A stretch of 64,000 nt of DNA from Paramagnetospirillum magnetotacticum MS-1 (GTDB taxonomy: Bacteria; Pseudomonadota; Alphaproteobacteria; Rhodospirillales; Magnetospirillaceae): contig NZ_JXSL01000024.1 of assembly GCF_000829825.1 (NCBI RefSeq), forward strand, positions 1 through 64,000. The letters run 5' to 3'. Below the pieces are notes generated by a model. It searched no databases, was not told the DNA's origin, and worked only from the letters and a program-made list of their open reading frames with translations. Made by a program: the position numbers and the translations under genes. Each line of letters begins with the position of its first letter. Position 1 is the first letter of the stretch. This document shows positions 56,051-64,000 of the stretch, piece by piece.

Positions 56051-57637
56051 CTACATCTGCGCCAAGCTGCCCCGCAGTTTGAAGCGCTGGATCTTGCCGG
56101 TGGCGGTCTTGGGAAGCGCCTCGACGAATTCGATCCAGCGGGGGTATTTGTAGGGCGCCAGCTTGGCTTTGACATAGGCCTGAAGCTGTTCCTTCAGGAC
56201 TTCCGAGCCGGTCTCGCCGGGCGCCAGGACCACGAAGGCCTTGGGCTTGACCAGGCCTTCGGCGTCGGCCTCGCCGACCACGGCGGCTTCCAGAACCATT
56301 TCGTGGGAGATAAGCGCGGCCTCCACCTCGAAGGGCGAGACCCAGATGCCGCCGACCTTCAGCATGTCGTCGCCACGACCGGCATAGCGGTAATAGCCGT
56401 CTTCATCCACGTAGTATTTGTCACCCGTATGGGTCCATTCGCCACGGAAGGTCTTGAGCGACTTTTCGCGCTGGTTCCAATAGGCCACCGCCGAGCTGGG
56501 ACCGCGCACCACCAGTTCACCCATCTCGCCCTGAGGAACTTCGTGCCCGTCATCGGTGCAGATCTTGAGATCGTAGCCCGGCACCGGCTTGCCCGACGTG
56601 CCGTAGCGGACCTCGCCATGGCGATTGGACAGGAAGATGTGCAGCATTTCAGTAGAACCCAGACCGTCGAGAATGGCGGCGCCGAAGCGTTCCTCCCAGC
56701 GGCGGCCCACATCCTCGGGCAAGGCTTCGCCCGCCGAGACGCAGGCGCGCAGGCGGGTGGACGAGGTTTCGCGCTTGTACTGCGGATCGGCCAGGATGGT
56801 GCCGTACAGGGTGGGCACGCCGTAGAAGATGGTGGGCTGATGATCTTTGAGGATCTTCATCACCGCTTCGGGGGTGGGACGATCCTTCAGCAGCACCGAA
56901 GTGGCGCCCACATGCAGCGAGAAGGTCATGCCGTTGCCCAGGCCATAGGCAAAGAACAGCTTGGCCGCCGAGAAGGTGACGTCGTCCTCGCGGATGCCCA
57001 GGACCTGCTGGCCGTAATGAACGGCGGTGGCGGGCAGGTCGCGCTGGAGGTGAACGGCGCCCTTGGGCGCGCCGGTGGAACCCGAGGAGTAAAGCCAGAA
57101 GGCCACATCATCGCGGGTGGTCTCGGCGGTCTTGAGCTTGGGCTCGGCGGCCGCCATCAGGTCGGAGAGCAGCCTGTGGCCATGGCCGTTCTTGCCCGAG
57201 ATGATCACATGTTCCAGCGTGGGCAGATCAGGCAGGATGGGCTCGACCTTGTCGAACAGCTCCTCGCTGATCACCAGGACGCGGGCGCGGGAGTCCGACA
57301 GCATGTAGCCGTAATCGCCGGTGGTCAGCAAGGTGTTCAGCGGAATGGGGACAATCCCCGCCTTGATGGCGCCCCAGAACACCGAGGGAAAATCCACGGT
57401 GTCGAGCATGATCATGGCGATGCGGTTCTCCATGTGCAGGCCCAGACCTTTGAGCGCATTGCCCGCCCGGTTCACCTTCTCGGCCAACTGGCCATAGGTG
57501 TGGCTGCCATCCGCATCGACGAAGGCCACCTTGTCGGCCCGACCGTCCTTGATGTGGCGGTCGATGAACCAGGTGGCGGCGTTATAATCGCGCGGAATGT
57601 CGAGCGCATGCTCGGACGAGGCATTGGGGGACGTCAT
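56051..57637 (-). CDS. Benzoate-CoA ligase family protein
   Basis: 528 residues, ANL superfamily. The ATP loop YSSGSTGAPKGAV, the LGSTEMLHIFLSN segment typical of the benzoate-CoA ligase branch, the hinge YAGRGDDMLKVGG and the C-terminal KTATGKIQR catalytic Lys are all present. It activates benzoate (or a close aromatic acid) to its CoA thioester, the entry reaction of anaerobic benzoate degradation. AAGGAG precedes the ATG by 8 nt. It follows livF by 45 nt and so probably belongs to the transporter operon. The exact substrate range cannot be read from sequence. Confidence 0.88.
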   Translation of the reverse strand: MTSPNASSEHALDIPRDYNAATWFIDRHIKDGRADKVAFVDADGSHTYGQLAEKVNRAGNALKGLGLHMENRIAMIMLDTVDFPSVFWGAIKAGIVPIPLNTLLTTGDYGYMLSDSRARVLVISEELFDKVEPILPDLPTLEHVIISGKNGHGHRLLSDLMAAAEPKLKTAETTRDDVAFWLYSSGSTGAPKGAVHLQRDLPATAVHYGQQVLGIREDDVTFSAAKLFFAYGLGNGMTFSLHVGATSVLLKDRPTPEAVMKILKDHQPTIFYGVPTLYGTILADPQYKRETSSTRLRACVSAGEALPEDVGRRWEERFGAAILDGLGSTEMLHIFLSNRHGEVRYGTSGKPVPGYDLKICTDDGHEVPQGEMGELVVRGPSSAVAYWNQREKSLKTFRGEWTHTGDKYYVDEDGYYRYAGRGDDMLKVGGIWVSPFEVEAALISHEMVLEAAVVGEADAEGLVKPKAFVVLAPGETGSEVLKEQLQAYVKAKLAPYKYPRWIEFVEALPKTATGKIQRFKLRGSLAQM

Positions 57638-57682
57638 GACGTATTCTCCTTCCTCTCAATCATTTTGCGACTGCTTTGTCGG

Positions 57683-58393
57683 TCACAATCCGATATGCCG
57701 TTCGAGTATGCTCGAATCGCTTTTCAGTTGCTGTGGGCCGCCATCGAACACCACCTCGCCCTTGACGAGGATGACATGACGGTCGGCGAGGTCCAAGAGG
57801 ACCCCCACATTCTTGTCCACCACGATGGTGGCGATGCCGGTTTCCTTGACATGGCGCACCACCCGCCAGATTTCGCGGCGGATGAGCGGGGCTAAGCCCT
57901 CGGTGGCCTCGTCCAGGATCAGCAGATGGGGATTGGTCATGAGCGCGCGGCCGATGGACAGCATCTGCTGTTCGCCACCCGACAGATGGGTGCCCAGATT
58001 GTCCAGACGCTCGGCCAGACGGGGAAAGGTCTCCAGCACCCGCTCATAGGTCCAGTCGTCCCGCCCGTCCACGCCCTTGCGCGCCGCCATCACAAGATGC
58101 TCGCGCACGGTGAGGTTATGGAACATGCCGCGTCCTTCGGGGACATAGGCGATGCCACGGCGGATGATGGCCGAGGTCTCCTGGCCGGTCACATCCTTGC
58201 CCCGGACCGAAACCTTACCCTGGCGGGGAGTGACGATGCCCAGCAGGCTTTTCAGCAGCGTGGACTTTCCCATGCCGTTGCGGCCCATCAGCGCCAGAGT
58301 TTCGCCCTCGCCGACGCGGAAATCCACGCCATGCAGGATATGACTGGCGCCGTAATAGGTGTGCAGGCCGGAAGCCTCGAGGAAGAGTTCCAT
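57683..58393 (-). CDS. HAAT-family ABC importer ATPase (LivF-like)
   Basis: 236 residues. Walker A GRNGMGKST, signature LSGGEQQ, Walker B LLILDEATEG. The short form without C-terminal extension and the YVPEGRGMFHNLTV segment mark it as the LivF-type subunit. It overlaps the LivG-like gene by 3 nt (shared ATGA). Linked to a CoA ligase for benzoate, the importer probably takes up an aromatic acid rather than an amino acid (inference). Confidence 0.9.
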   Translation of the reverse strand: MELFLEASGLHTYYGASHILHGVDFRVGEGETLALMGRNGMGKSTLLKSLLGIVTPRQGKVSVRGKDVTGQETSAIIRRGIAYVPEGRGMFHNLTVREHLVMAARKGVDGRDDWTYERVLETFPRLAERLDNLGTHLSGGEQQMLSIGRALMTNPHLLILDEATEGLAPLIRREIWRVVRHVKETGIATIVVDKNVGVLLDLADRHVILVKGEVVFDGGPQQLKSDSSILERHIGL

Positions 58394-59157
58394 CAATAGG
58401 CCTCCGCCCCGTCGCCGAGATAGGCGTCCTGCACTGCCTTGCTGGCGCGGATCTGGTCCAAGGGCCCGCTTTCCAGCAAGGTGCCGTTGACCATCACCGA
58501 CAGCACCTTGGCGATGGCGAAGACCGCGTCCATGTCGTGTTCGATGAGGATCAGGGTATAGCTGCGGGCCAGATCCTGCAGCAGACGGACCATGCCCTCG
58601 GATTCCTCCTTGCCCATGCCAGCCAGGGGCTCGTCGAGGACCAGAACCTGGGGCGCGGTGGCCAGAACCATGGCGATCTCCAACTGACGCTGCTCGCCAT
58701 AGGACATGGTCCCCGCCATGCGCCCCGCCCTGGACGCCAGCCCGGCCCGCTCCAGGGCCTCGGACGCCCGGGCGGACACCTCGCGATAGGCGGCGGCGGG
58801 GCGCAGGAAGCGCATGGAATGGGGCAGCAGCGACTGCGCCGCCAGACGGCAATTCTCGAAGCAGGTGAAGCTGGGGAAGATATTGGTCTTCTGGTACGAC
58901 CGCCCGATGCCCAGCCGCGCCACTTTGTGGGCGGGCAAGCGGGTGATGTCCGAGCCCTTGTACATCACATGGCCGCCCGAGGCGGGGAGATGCCCGGTCA
59001 GCAGGTTGACGAAGGTGCTCTTGCCCGCACCGTTAGGACCGATGATGGCGTGGGCCTCGCATTCCTTGAAGCCGATGGAGACCGCATTGACCGCGATCAG
59101 GCCGCCGAAGGACTTGGTCAGGCCCTTGGTCTCGAAAAGGAAGGGAGAGACGCTCAT
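58393..59157 (-). CDS. HAAT-family ABC importer ATPase (LivG-like)
   Basis: 254 residues. Walker A GPNGAGKST, signature MSYGEQRQ in place of LSGGQ (usual for LivG), Walker B VLVLDEPLAGMGKEE, then LIEHDMDAVF. It pairs with the LivF-like subunit to power uptake. Its ATG overlaps the LivM-like stop. Confidence 0.9.
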   Translation of the reverse strand: MSVSPFLFETKGLTKSFGGLIAVNAVSIGFKECEAHAIIGPNGAGKSTFVNLLTGHLPASGGHVMYKGSDITRLPAHKVARLGIGRSYQKTNIFPSFTCFENCRLAAQSLLPHSMRFLRPAAAYREVSARASEALERAGLASRAGRMAGTMSYGEQRQLEIAMVLATAPQVLVLDEPLAGMGKEESEGMVRLLQDLARSYTLILIEHDMDAVFAIAKVLSVMVNGTLLESGPLDQIRASKAVQDAYLGDGAEAY

Positions 59158-60245
59158 GGCTCGCCCTCCCCTTTCTTGGCCGGTTCTGTTTGTCCCTCAA
59201 GCGCCGGGCGGTCGCTCTCGCTCCCTTGGCTCCTCCGCTGCGCTTCGGGCGCCTCATTGGCGCCGCGCTCGGCCAAGGCCTCACTCGTTCCACACCACTG
59301 CAAAAGCAGGCCCGCCACGCCCTTGGGCAGGGCGAGGACAATGGCGATGACCAGCGCGCCCATGGGTAGCAGCCAGTGCTCGGTCACCGCTTCCAGACCG
59401 AAATGGGCCAGTTCCAGGATGAAGGCTCCCAGGACGGGACCGAACAGGGTGCCCATGCCGCCCAGGATGACCATGACCAGCACATGGCCCGACTGATGCC
59501 AACCCAGCATGGCGGGACTGACGAAGCCATATTGGGTGGCGGCCAGGAATCCGGCCAACCCGGCCAGGGCGCCCGCGATGGTGAAGGCCACCAGTTTGTA
59601 GGCGGTGGGATTGAAGCCCAGGCCTCGCACCCTGCCCTCGTTGACGCCAATGGCGGCCAGGACACGGCCGAAGGGCGAGGCCAGCACCACGCGCAGTAAC
59701 GCATAGACCGCCACCAATGCGCCCAGCACGGTGAAGAAGAAGGCCTGCTTGTTCTCCAGATTGATCAGGGTGAGGCCAAAGGCCTCGACGCTGGGCTTGA
59801 CGTAGATGTAAGCCCCGTCCGATCCCCCCGCCAGCTTGGAATCGTTGAAGAAATAATAGCCCATCTGGCCGAAGGCCAGGGTCACCATGATGAAGTAGAT
59901 GCCAGCGGTGCGAATGGCTAGAAAGCCCACCACCGCCGAGGCCGCAGCGACAACGGCCATTGTGGCGGGCAGCGCCACCCAGACATTGGCCGCCTCGTAT
60001 TGCGGGCTCAGTATTGCCAGCATATACCCGCCCAATCCGAAGAAGGCGGCATGGCCAAGACTGACCAGCCCGGCCACGCCGACCAGCAGGTCGAGGCTCA
60101 TGGCCAGGATGGCCAGGATCATGATGCCGGTCAGCTTTTGCAGCAGGAAGGCGTATTTGGCGCTAAAGGCCAGCGGCCCCCAGACCGGAAACAGGGCCAG
60201 GACCGCCAGGGCCAGCAGCAGGATCAGGGACAGCCGCCGGGTCAT
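59154..60245 (-). CDS. HAAT-family ABC importer permease (LivM-like)
   Basis: 363 residues with eight to ten membrane segments and the LivM landmark GLVSLGHAAFFGLGGY. The last ~50 residues (after GLLLQW) are hydrophilic and low-complexity, ending PAKKGEGEP, and are unlike the family's usual short tail. They may come from noncoding repeat DNA captured at the 3' end. The start at MTRR overlaps the LivH-like stop. Confidence 0.88.
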   Translation of the reverse strand: MTRRLSLILLLALAVLALFPVWGPLAFSAKYAFLLQKLTGIMILAILAMSLDLLVGVAGLVSLGHAAFFGLGGYMLAILSPQYEAANVWVALPATMAVVAAASAVVGFLAIRTAGIYFIMVTLAFGQMGYYFFNDSKLAGGSDGAYIYVKPSVEAFGLTLINLENKQAFFFTVLGALVAVYALLRVVLASPFGRVLAAIGVNEGRVRGLGFNPTAYKLVAFTIAGALAGLAGFLAATQYGFVSPAMLGWHQSGHVLVMVILGGMGTLFGPVLGAFILELAHFGLEAVTEHWLLPMGALVIAIVLALPKGVAGLLLQWCGTSEALAERGANEAPEAQRRSQGSESDRPALEGQTEPAKKGEGEP

Positions 60246-61102
60246 GCGAACAACCCTCTCGGCTTCCACAACAGCACCGCCGCCATGACGCCATAGACGG
60301 TGAAGCTGGCGAAATCGGGAACGAAGACCTTGCCGAAAGTGTCGGCCAGACCGATCAACATGGCGCCGAGAAAGGCGCCCTTGATGGAGCCCACGCCGCC
60401 GATCACCACCACCACGAAACACAGGATCAGGACGGAATCGCCCATGCCCGGCGCCACCGAGGTGATGGGGGTCGAGATGGCGCCTGCCAGCCCGGCCAGG
60501 GCGGCGCCCAGAGCGAAGACCACGCCGAACAGCAGCTTCACATTGATGCCCAGCGCCGCCACCATGTCGCGGTTCGACGCACCCGCCCTCACCCACATGC
60601 CAAAACGGGTCCGCGTGATCACCAGATACATGGCCACCGCCAGCACGGCGCAGACGCCCGAAAGCATCAGGCGATAGACGGGATAGGACAAGGTATCGGT
60701 CAGCCGGATGGACCAGTTGAGCGCGGCGGGCACCGTCACGCCGTGCACATCGGCGCCCCAGATCATGCGGGTCGCCTCGTTGAAGATGAGGATCAGGCCA
60801 TAGGTCAGCAACACCTGATCCAGATGGTCGCGGCGGTAAAGGGTGCGGACCAGCAGGGCCTCGATCACATAGCCGATGGCGGCGGAAATGGGCAGTGACA
60901 GCACGACCGCCGCCGTCAGGCTGCCCGTGGTCCGGGCCAGCCAATAGGCCAGATAGGCACCCAGCATATAGAAGGCGCCGTGGGCCAGATTGATGATGCC
61001 CATGATGCCGAAGATCAGGGTCAGCCCCGAGGCGACCAGGAACAGCAGCAGCCCGTACTGGACGCCGTTCAGCACCTGAATCAGAAAAAACCAGAAATCC
61101 AT
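60242..61102 (-). CDS. HAAT-family ABC importer permease (LivH-like)
   Basis: 286 residues, about eight membrane segments, with IMGIINLAHGAFYMLGAY typical of LivH. The start is MDFWFFLIQ; an ORF extension upstream runs into palindromic repeat DNA and is not used. It would form the translocation path with the LivM-like protein. Confidence 0.9.
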   Translation of the reverse strand: MDFWFFLIQVLNGVQYGLLLFLVASGLTLIFGIMGIINLAHGAFYMLGAYLAYWLARTTGSLTAAVVLSLPISAAIGYVIEALLVRTLYRRDHLDQVLLTYGLILIFNEATRMIWGADVHGVTVPAALNWSIRLTDTLSYPVYRLMLSGVCAVLAVAMYLVITRTRFGMWVRAGASNRDMVAALGINVKLLFGVVFALGAALAGLAGAISTPITSVAPGMGDSVLILCFVVVVIGGVGSIKGAFLGAMLIGLADTFGKVFVPDFASFTVYGVMAAVLLWKPRGLFA

Positions 61103-61139
61103 CGTGGCTCCAGACCGCCAGAAACCGACCAGCTCTTGA

Positions 61140-61255
61140 ACGCCCTTTCTCGTCACCCCCGCGCAAGCGGGGGTCCATGCCCGACACCTTCCGATCCCAA
61201 CCACAAGGGGTGAAGTGGAAGGCCACATGGATTCCCGCCTGCGCGGGAATGACGA
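61140..61255. repeat. Two REP-like palindromes between LivH- and LivK-like genes
   Basis: ACCCCCGCGCAAGCGGGGGT and, 40 nt on, GGATTCCCGCCTGCGCGGGAATGACG. These are the common proteobacterial repeat of the GTCATTCCCGC type. They sit inside the operon after the binding-protein gene, where such hairpins often stabilise upstream mRNA. Confidence 0.65.
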
Positions 61256-61281
61256 AACAGGGAAAACGCCTGGCTCTGTCC

Positions 61282-62478
61282 TCAGCCCATCTTGCAGCCG
61301 ATGGCGGGATCGGCCAGGGCCTTTTCCGCCACGCCGACCACCACTTCCTGGCCGCCCTTGACCTGGCGCAGATAGATGTCCTGAACCGGGTTATGGGCCT
61401 TGGACAGGGTGAAGGTGCCGCGCGGGCTCTTGATCACCGCCTTTTCCATGGCGGCGATCAGATCAGCCTTGGCCGCGCTGTCGCCCTTGACCGCTCCCAA
61501 GCCCTGGAACATCAACTGGGCCGCGTCATAGCCCTGTACCGCATAGACATCGGCCTCCTTGGTGAAGGCCTTGCGATAGGCGGCGCGGAAGGTCTTGTTA
61601 TCCGCCGTATCCAGCGCATCGGCGTAATGCAGGGTGGTGAGAACGCCCTCGGCCGCCTCGCCCTGCTCCCTCAGCACGCCGTCGGTGAGGAAACCCGGCC
61701 CCATCAGCGGAATGGATTTAAGACCCGCCGCGGCGTAATCCTTGACGAATTTCAGCGCGCCCGATCCGGCGAAGAAGGCAAAGACGCCGTCGGGCTTCAG
61801 AGCGGCGATCTCGGTGAGATTGGCCTGAAACTCCTCTTGCGGGAAAGGCACCAGGATCTGCTTGGCCACCTTGCCGCCCGCCTTGGTGAATCCCTGTTCG
61901 AAGCCAGTCACGGCCTCTTCGCCCGCCGCGTATTTCCACGACATGGTGACCACGTTCTTCATGCCGCGATCCATGGCGACCTTGCCCATGGGATAGGCGG
62001 TCTGCCAATTGGTGAACGAGGTGCGGAAGATATTGGGAGCGCAGAGCGGACCCGTCGCGGCGCCAGCCCCGGCATTGGCGATGATGGCGATGGTGCCGGT
62101 CTCGCGTACCACCTTGACCATGCCCAGCGCCACGCCGGAATGGACCGGCCCGACCACGAAGTCGACATTCTCGCCCGTCACCAGCTTGTTGGTGTTCTCG
62201 GGCCCCTTGGCGGGATTGGATTCGTCATCAACGGCGATGAACTGCACCTCGCGGCCGCCCAGCTTGCCGCCCCGCTCTTCCAGCGCCAGCTTGAAGCCGT
62301 TGGTGATGGCCTCGCCCAGTCCGGCATAGGTGCCGGAATAGGGCAGCAGAAAGCCGACCCTGACCTTGGCGGTGTTACCGATGGCAAAGCGGGTCGGCAC
62401 GAAACCGCCCATGCCAGCAGCCACGATGGCGCCCGTGCGCAAAGCGGCGCGGCGGGAAATTCCCTTCAAATGATCCAT
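61282..62478 (-). CDS. HAAT-family periplasmic substrate-binding protein (LivK-like), probably Tat-exported
   Basis: 398 residues, type I periplasmic binding fold (VRVGFLLPYSGTYAGLGEAI, VDDESNPA, VVGPVHSGVALG). The N-terminus has SRRAALRTG followed by a hydrophobic stretch, a twin-arginine-type signal. ATG 62478 has GGGAGG 6 nt upstream. It is the first gene of the importer/ligase operon; the ligand is probably an aromatic acid, judged from the CoA ligase downstream. Confidence 0.88.
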   Translation of the reverse strand: MDHLKGISRRAALRTGAIVAAGMGGFVPTRFAIGNTAKVRVGFLLPYSGTYAGLGEAITNGFKLALEERGGKLGGREVQFIAVDDESNPAKGPENTNKLVTGENVDFVVGPVHSGVALGMVKVVRETGTIAIIANAGAGAATGPLCAPNIFRTSFTNWQTAYPMGKVAMDRGMKNVVTMSWKYAAGEEAVTGFEQGFTKAGGKVAKQILVPFPQEEFQANLTEIAALKPDGVFAFFAGSGALKFVKDYAAAGLKSIPLMGPGFLTDGVLREQGEAAEGVLTTLHYADALDTADNKTFRAAYRKAFTKEADVYAVQGYDAAQLMFQGLGAVKGDSAAKADLIAAMEKAVIKSPRGTFTLSKAHNPVQDIYLRQVKGGQEVVVGVAEKALADPAIGCKMG

Positions 62479-62663
62479 AAACATCCTCCCAGGCATGCGG
62501 ACCTTATTCGGCCCGTTCCGTTGTCTCGTTGAAGAAGCCCCGGCAATCCCGGCCGCTCCTCTTCCCGCTTCTGTTCCGCTCCACCGGAACGAGGCGACAC
62601 CGCATCGGATACGGATCCATATAAATCGGCATCCTAATGCGTATTTTATCCGAATGCAATCTC

Positions 62664-62702
62664 ACCCCCCTTTGAAGGGGTGTTGATCTTGACCGGCGGT
62701 CG
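62664..62702. promoter_or_regulatory. Palindromes in the divergent promoter region
   Basis: CACCCC...GGGGTG (62664-62683) and GACCG-G-CGGTC (62692-62702) lie between the divergent binding-protein gene and the FAH-family gene. The second resembles an operator half-site pair. The rest of 62479-62747 shows nothing else. Confidence 0.3.
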
Positions 62703-62747
62703 GTCCACCATTCGCTCCATCAGATTTGACCGAAGGAGCGCGGTGCC

Positions 62748-63437
62748 GTGACCATCCATCTTTTCGAGCTTGCCCTACCCGCCGTCGCCGTCAAGGGGGA
62801 AGCGGGACTCTATCCGGTCCGCCGCGTTTTTTGTGTCGGGCGCAACTATGCGGGCCATGCGCGCGAGATGGGCAGCGACCCCAACCGAGAGCCGCCATTC
62901 TATTTCACCAAGCCGGCCGACGCCCTGGTTCCGGGCGGCGGCGACATCCCCTATCCTCCCGGCACCAGCAATCTGCATCACGAGATCGAACTGGTGGTGG
63001 CCTTGTCGCGCCCGGTCTACAAATGCACGCCCCAAGAGGCTCAGACGGCGGTCTTCGGCCATGCGGTGGGTCTGGATATGACGCGGCGCGATCTGCAATT
63101 CGCCGCCCGCGACAAGGGCCGTCCCTGGTGCCTGGGCAAGGCCTTCGAATTCTCGGCCCCCATCTCGGCCCTGGTCCGCGCGGAAAGCCCCAAGCTGTCG
63201 GGACGCATCGCGCTGGAGGTCAATGGGCAGATCCGCCAAAGCGGCGACATCAACGAGATGATCTGGTCGGTGCCGGAAGTGATCGCCCATCTGTCCCAGT
63301 ATTACCATCTGGGCGCGGGCGACCTGATCTTCACCGGCACGCCCGAGGGCGTCGGCCCGGTGGTGGCGGGCGATGTGCTGCGGGGAACAATCGACGGCGT
63401 GGGCGAGCTTGAGGTGCGTATCACCCCGGAACGCTGA
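62748..63437 (+). CDS. Fumarylacetoacetate hydrolase (FAH) family protein
   Basis: 229 residues, single FAH domain: VFCVGRNYAGHAREMG, PPFYFTKPADAL, the metal-binding LHHEIELVVALS and FTGTPEGVGPV. Family members hydrolyse acylpyruvates or hydrate/decarboxylate keto acids; this length fits the fumarylpyruvate hydrolase/FAHD1 group, but the substrate is not determined. GTG start with AAGGAG 11 nt upstream. Divergent from the aromatic importer operon, consistent with an aromatic catabolism role. Confidence 0.85.
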   Translation: MTIHLFELALPAVAVKGEAGLYPVRRVFCVGRNYAGHAREMGSDPNREPPFYFTKPADALVPGGGDIPYPPGTSNLHHEIELVVALSRPVYKCTPQEAQTAVFGHAVGLDMTRRDLQFAARDKGRPWCLGKAFEFSAPISALVRAESPKLSGRIALEVNGQIRQSGDINEMIWSVPEVIAHLSQYYHLGAGDLIFTGTPEGVGPVVAGDVLRGTIDGVGELEVRITPER

Positions 63438-63442
63438 CAGGC

Positions 63443-64000
63443 TCAGCCCGCCGCCGAGCCTCCGGTCGAGGGTCGCAAGGTGAAGTTGATGGTCGTGCCC
63501 TTCTTGGGCTCGGACTCCACCCAGATTGTGCCGCCGAAGCGATGGACGATACGGCGGCACAGCGCCAGGCCGATTCCGGTGCCACCAGGAAAGCGGGCGG
63601 GTTCCAGGCGCTGGAAGATGACGAAGATCTTCTCGAAATAGGCCGGTTCGATACCGATTCCATTGTCGTGCACCGAGACTCGCCACAGCCCCTTGGGCTC
63701 CTGCGTGGCGGTGATCTCTATCTGCGGCGCGGCGTCGGGCTGGCGGTAGATCAGGGCGTTTTCCAGAAGATTCTGGAACAGGCTTTCCACCTGACGGGCT
63801 TCGGCCAATACCACGGGAAGCGCATCCATCTTGACCGTCGCGCCCGAAGCCTGCAAATCGGGGCCCAGATTGGTCAGGACCGAAGTCATCACGGCGTTGA
63901 GATCCACCGGCACCAGTTCCGGCGGCGACCGCGAGACGCGGGCATAGTCCAGAAGATCGGGGATCATCGAGGACATATGCTTGGCGCCGCCGACGATATA
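63443..64000 (-). CDS. Sensor histidine kinase, C-terminal part (runs off right edge)
   Basis: The visible ~185 C-terminal residues contain the end of a HisKA-type helix (MSSMIPDLLDYARVS), N box FQNLLENALIYR, DNGIGIEPAYFEKIFVIFQR and the Gly-rich GGTGIGLALCRRIV. The catalytic ATPase domain is complete. The phospho-acceptor His and sensor part lie outside the window. It converges on the FAH-family gene with 5 bp between stops. Confidence 0.88.
   Translation of the reverse strand, partial: YIVGGAKHMSSMIPDLLDYARVSRSPPELVPVDLNAVMTSVLTNLGPDLQASGATVKMDALPVVLAEARQVESLFQNLLENALIYRQPDAAPQIEITATQEPKGLWRVSVHDNGIGIEPAYFEKIFVIFQRLEPARFPGGTGIGLALCRRIVHRFGGTIWVESEPKKGTTINFTLRPSTGGSAAG

Noticed and set aside
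57683-61228. Longer ORFs for the LivF-, LivM- and LivH-like genes
   Set aside because: The upstream parts are out-of-frame readings of the neighbouring gene or repeat DNA; 4-nt stop/start overlaps and conserved N-termini fix the shorter starts.
61177-62532. 451-codon plus-strand ORF opposite the LivK-like gene
   Set aside because: Shadow of the binding-protein gene, beginning in REP-like repeat DNA.

Overview
The window is GC-rich DNA from an alphaproteobacterium, most likely a Magnetospirillum/Paramagnetospirillum-type member of the Rhodospirillales. This is an inference from the trpG-trpD-trpC-moaC-moeA-lexA order, an anaerobic-type benzoate-CoA ligase beside a branched-chain-amino-acid-type ABC importer, and the general protein style. 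No search was run.

Positions 575-37182 hold the most striking content: two diverged copies of one secretion or surface-display cassette, each read on the minus strand and each with a divergent AraC-type regulator. Cassette 1 (575-13960) reads TolC-like lipoprotein, 1928-aa giant protein, short HlyD-like adaptor, GAF-like/HlyD protein, M50 protease-HlyD fusion, small exported protein. Cassette 2 (14359-37182) reads 5018-aa giant protein, 81-aa ORF, TolC-like lipoprotein, then the same four genes. Most genes overlap or nearly abut, so translation is probably coupled. Neither cassette encodes an ABC ATPase, and each has three proteins with HlyD-type domains. Both giants share an LEPRxMFDGA N-terminal motif, a tandem DUF4347 pair in which only the second copy keeps a His-Gly/Gly-Cys dyad, long Ig/cadherin-like repeat arrays, a simple-sequence linker, a C-terminal Ig-like domain and a TQQL tail.

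Positions 37480-48741 look like an integrative mobilizable element: a candidate oriT, MobC-like and MOBP relaxase genes, a putative defence cluster (PHP-ABC ATPase, GrlR-like, DUF4145, PD-(D/E)XK nuclease), an excisionase-like HTH protein, a tyrosine recombinase, and a 3' tRNA-Val(CAC) fragment that marks the right attachment site. The intact tRNA and left end are not in the window, so the two cassettes may be cargo of the same island.

From 48766 onward the content is ordinary chromosome: a formyltransferase-like gene, trpGDC, moaC, moeA, lexA, a membrane-anchored AsmA-like protein among palindromic repeats, a benzoate-CoA ligase with a five-gene HAAT-type importer, a divergent FAH-family hydrolase, and a histidine kinase cut off by the right edge. 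A response regulator is cut off by the left edge.
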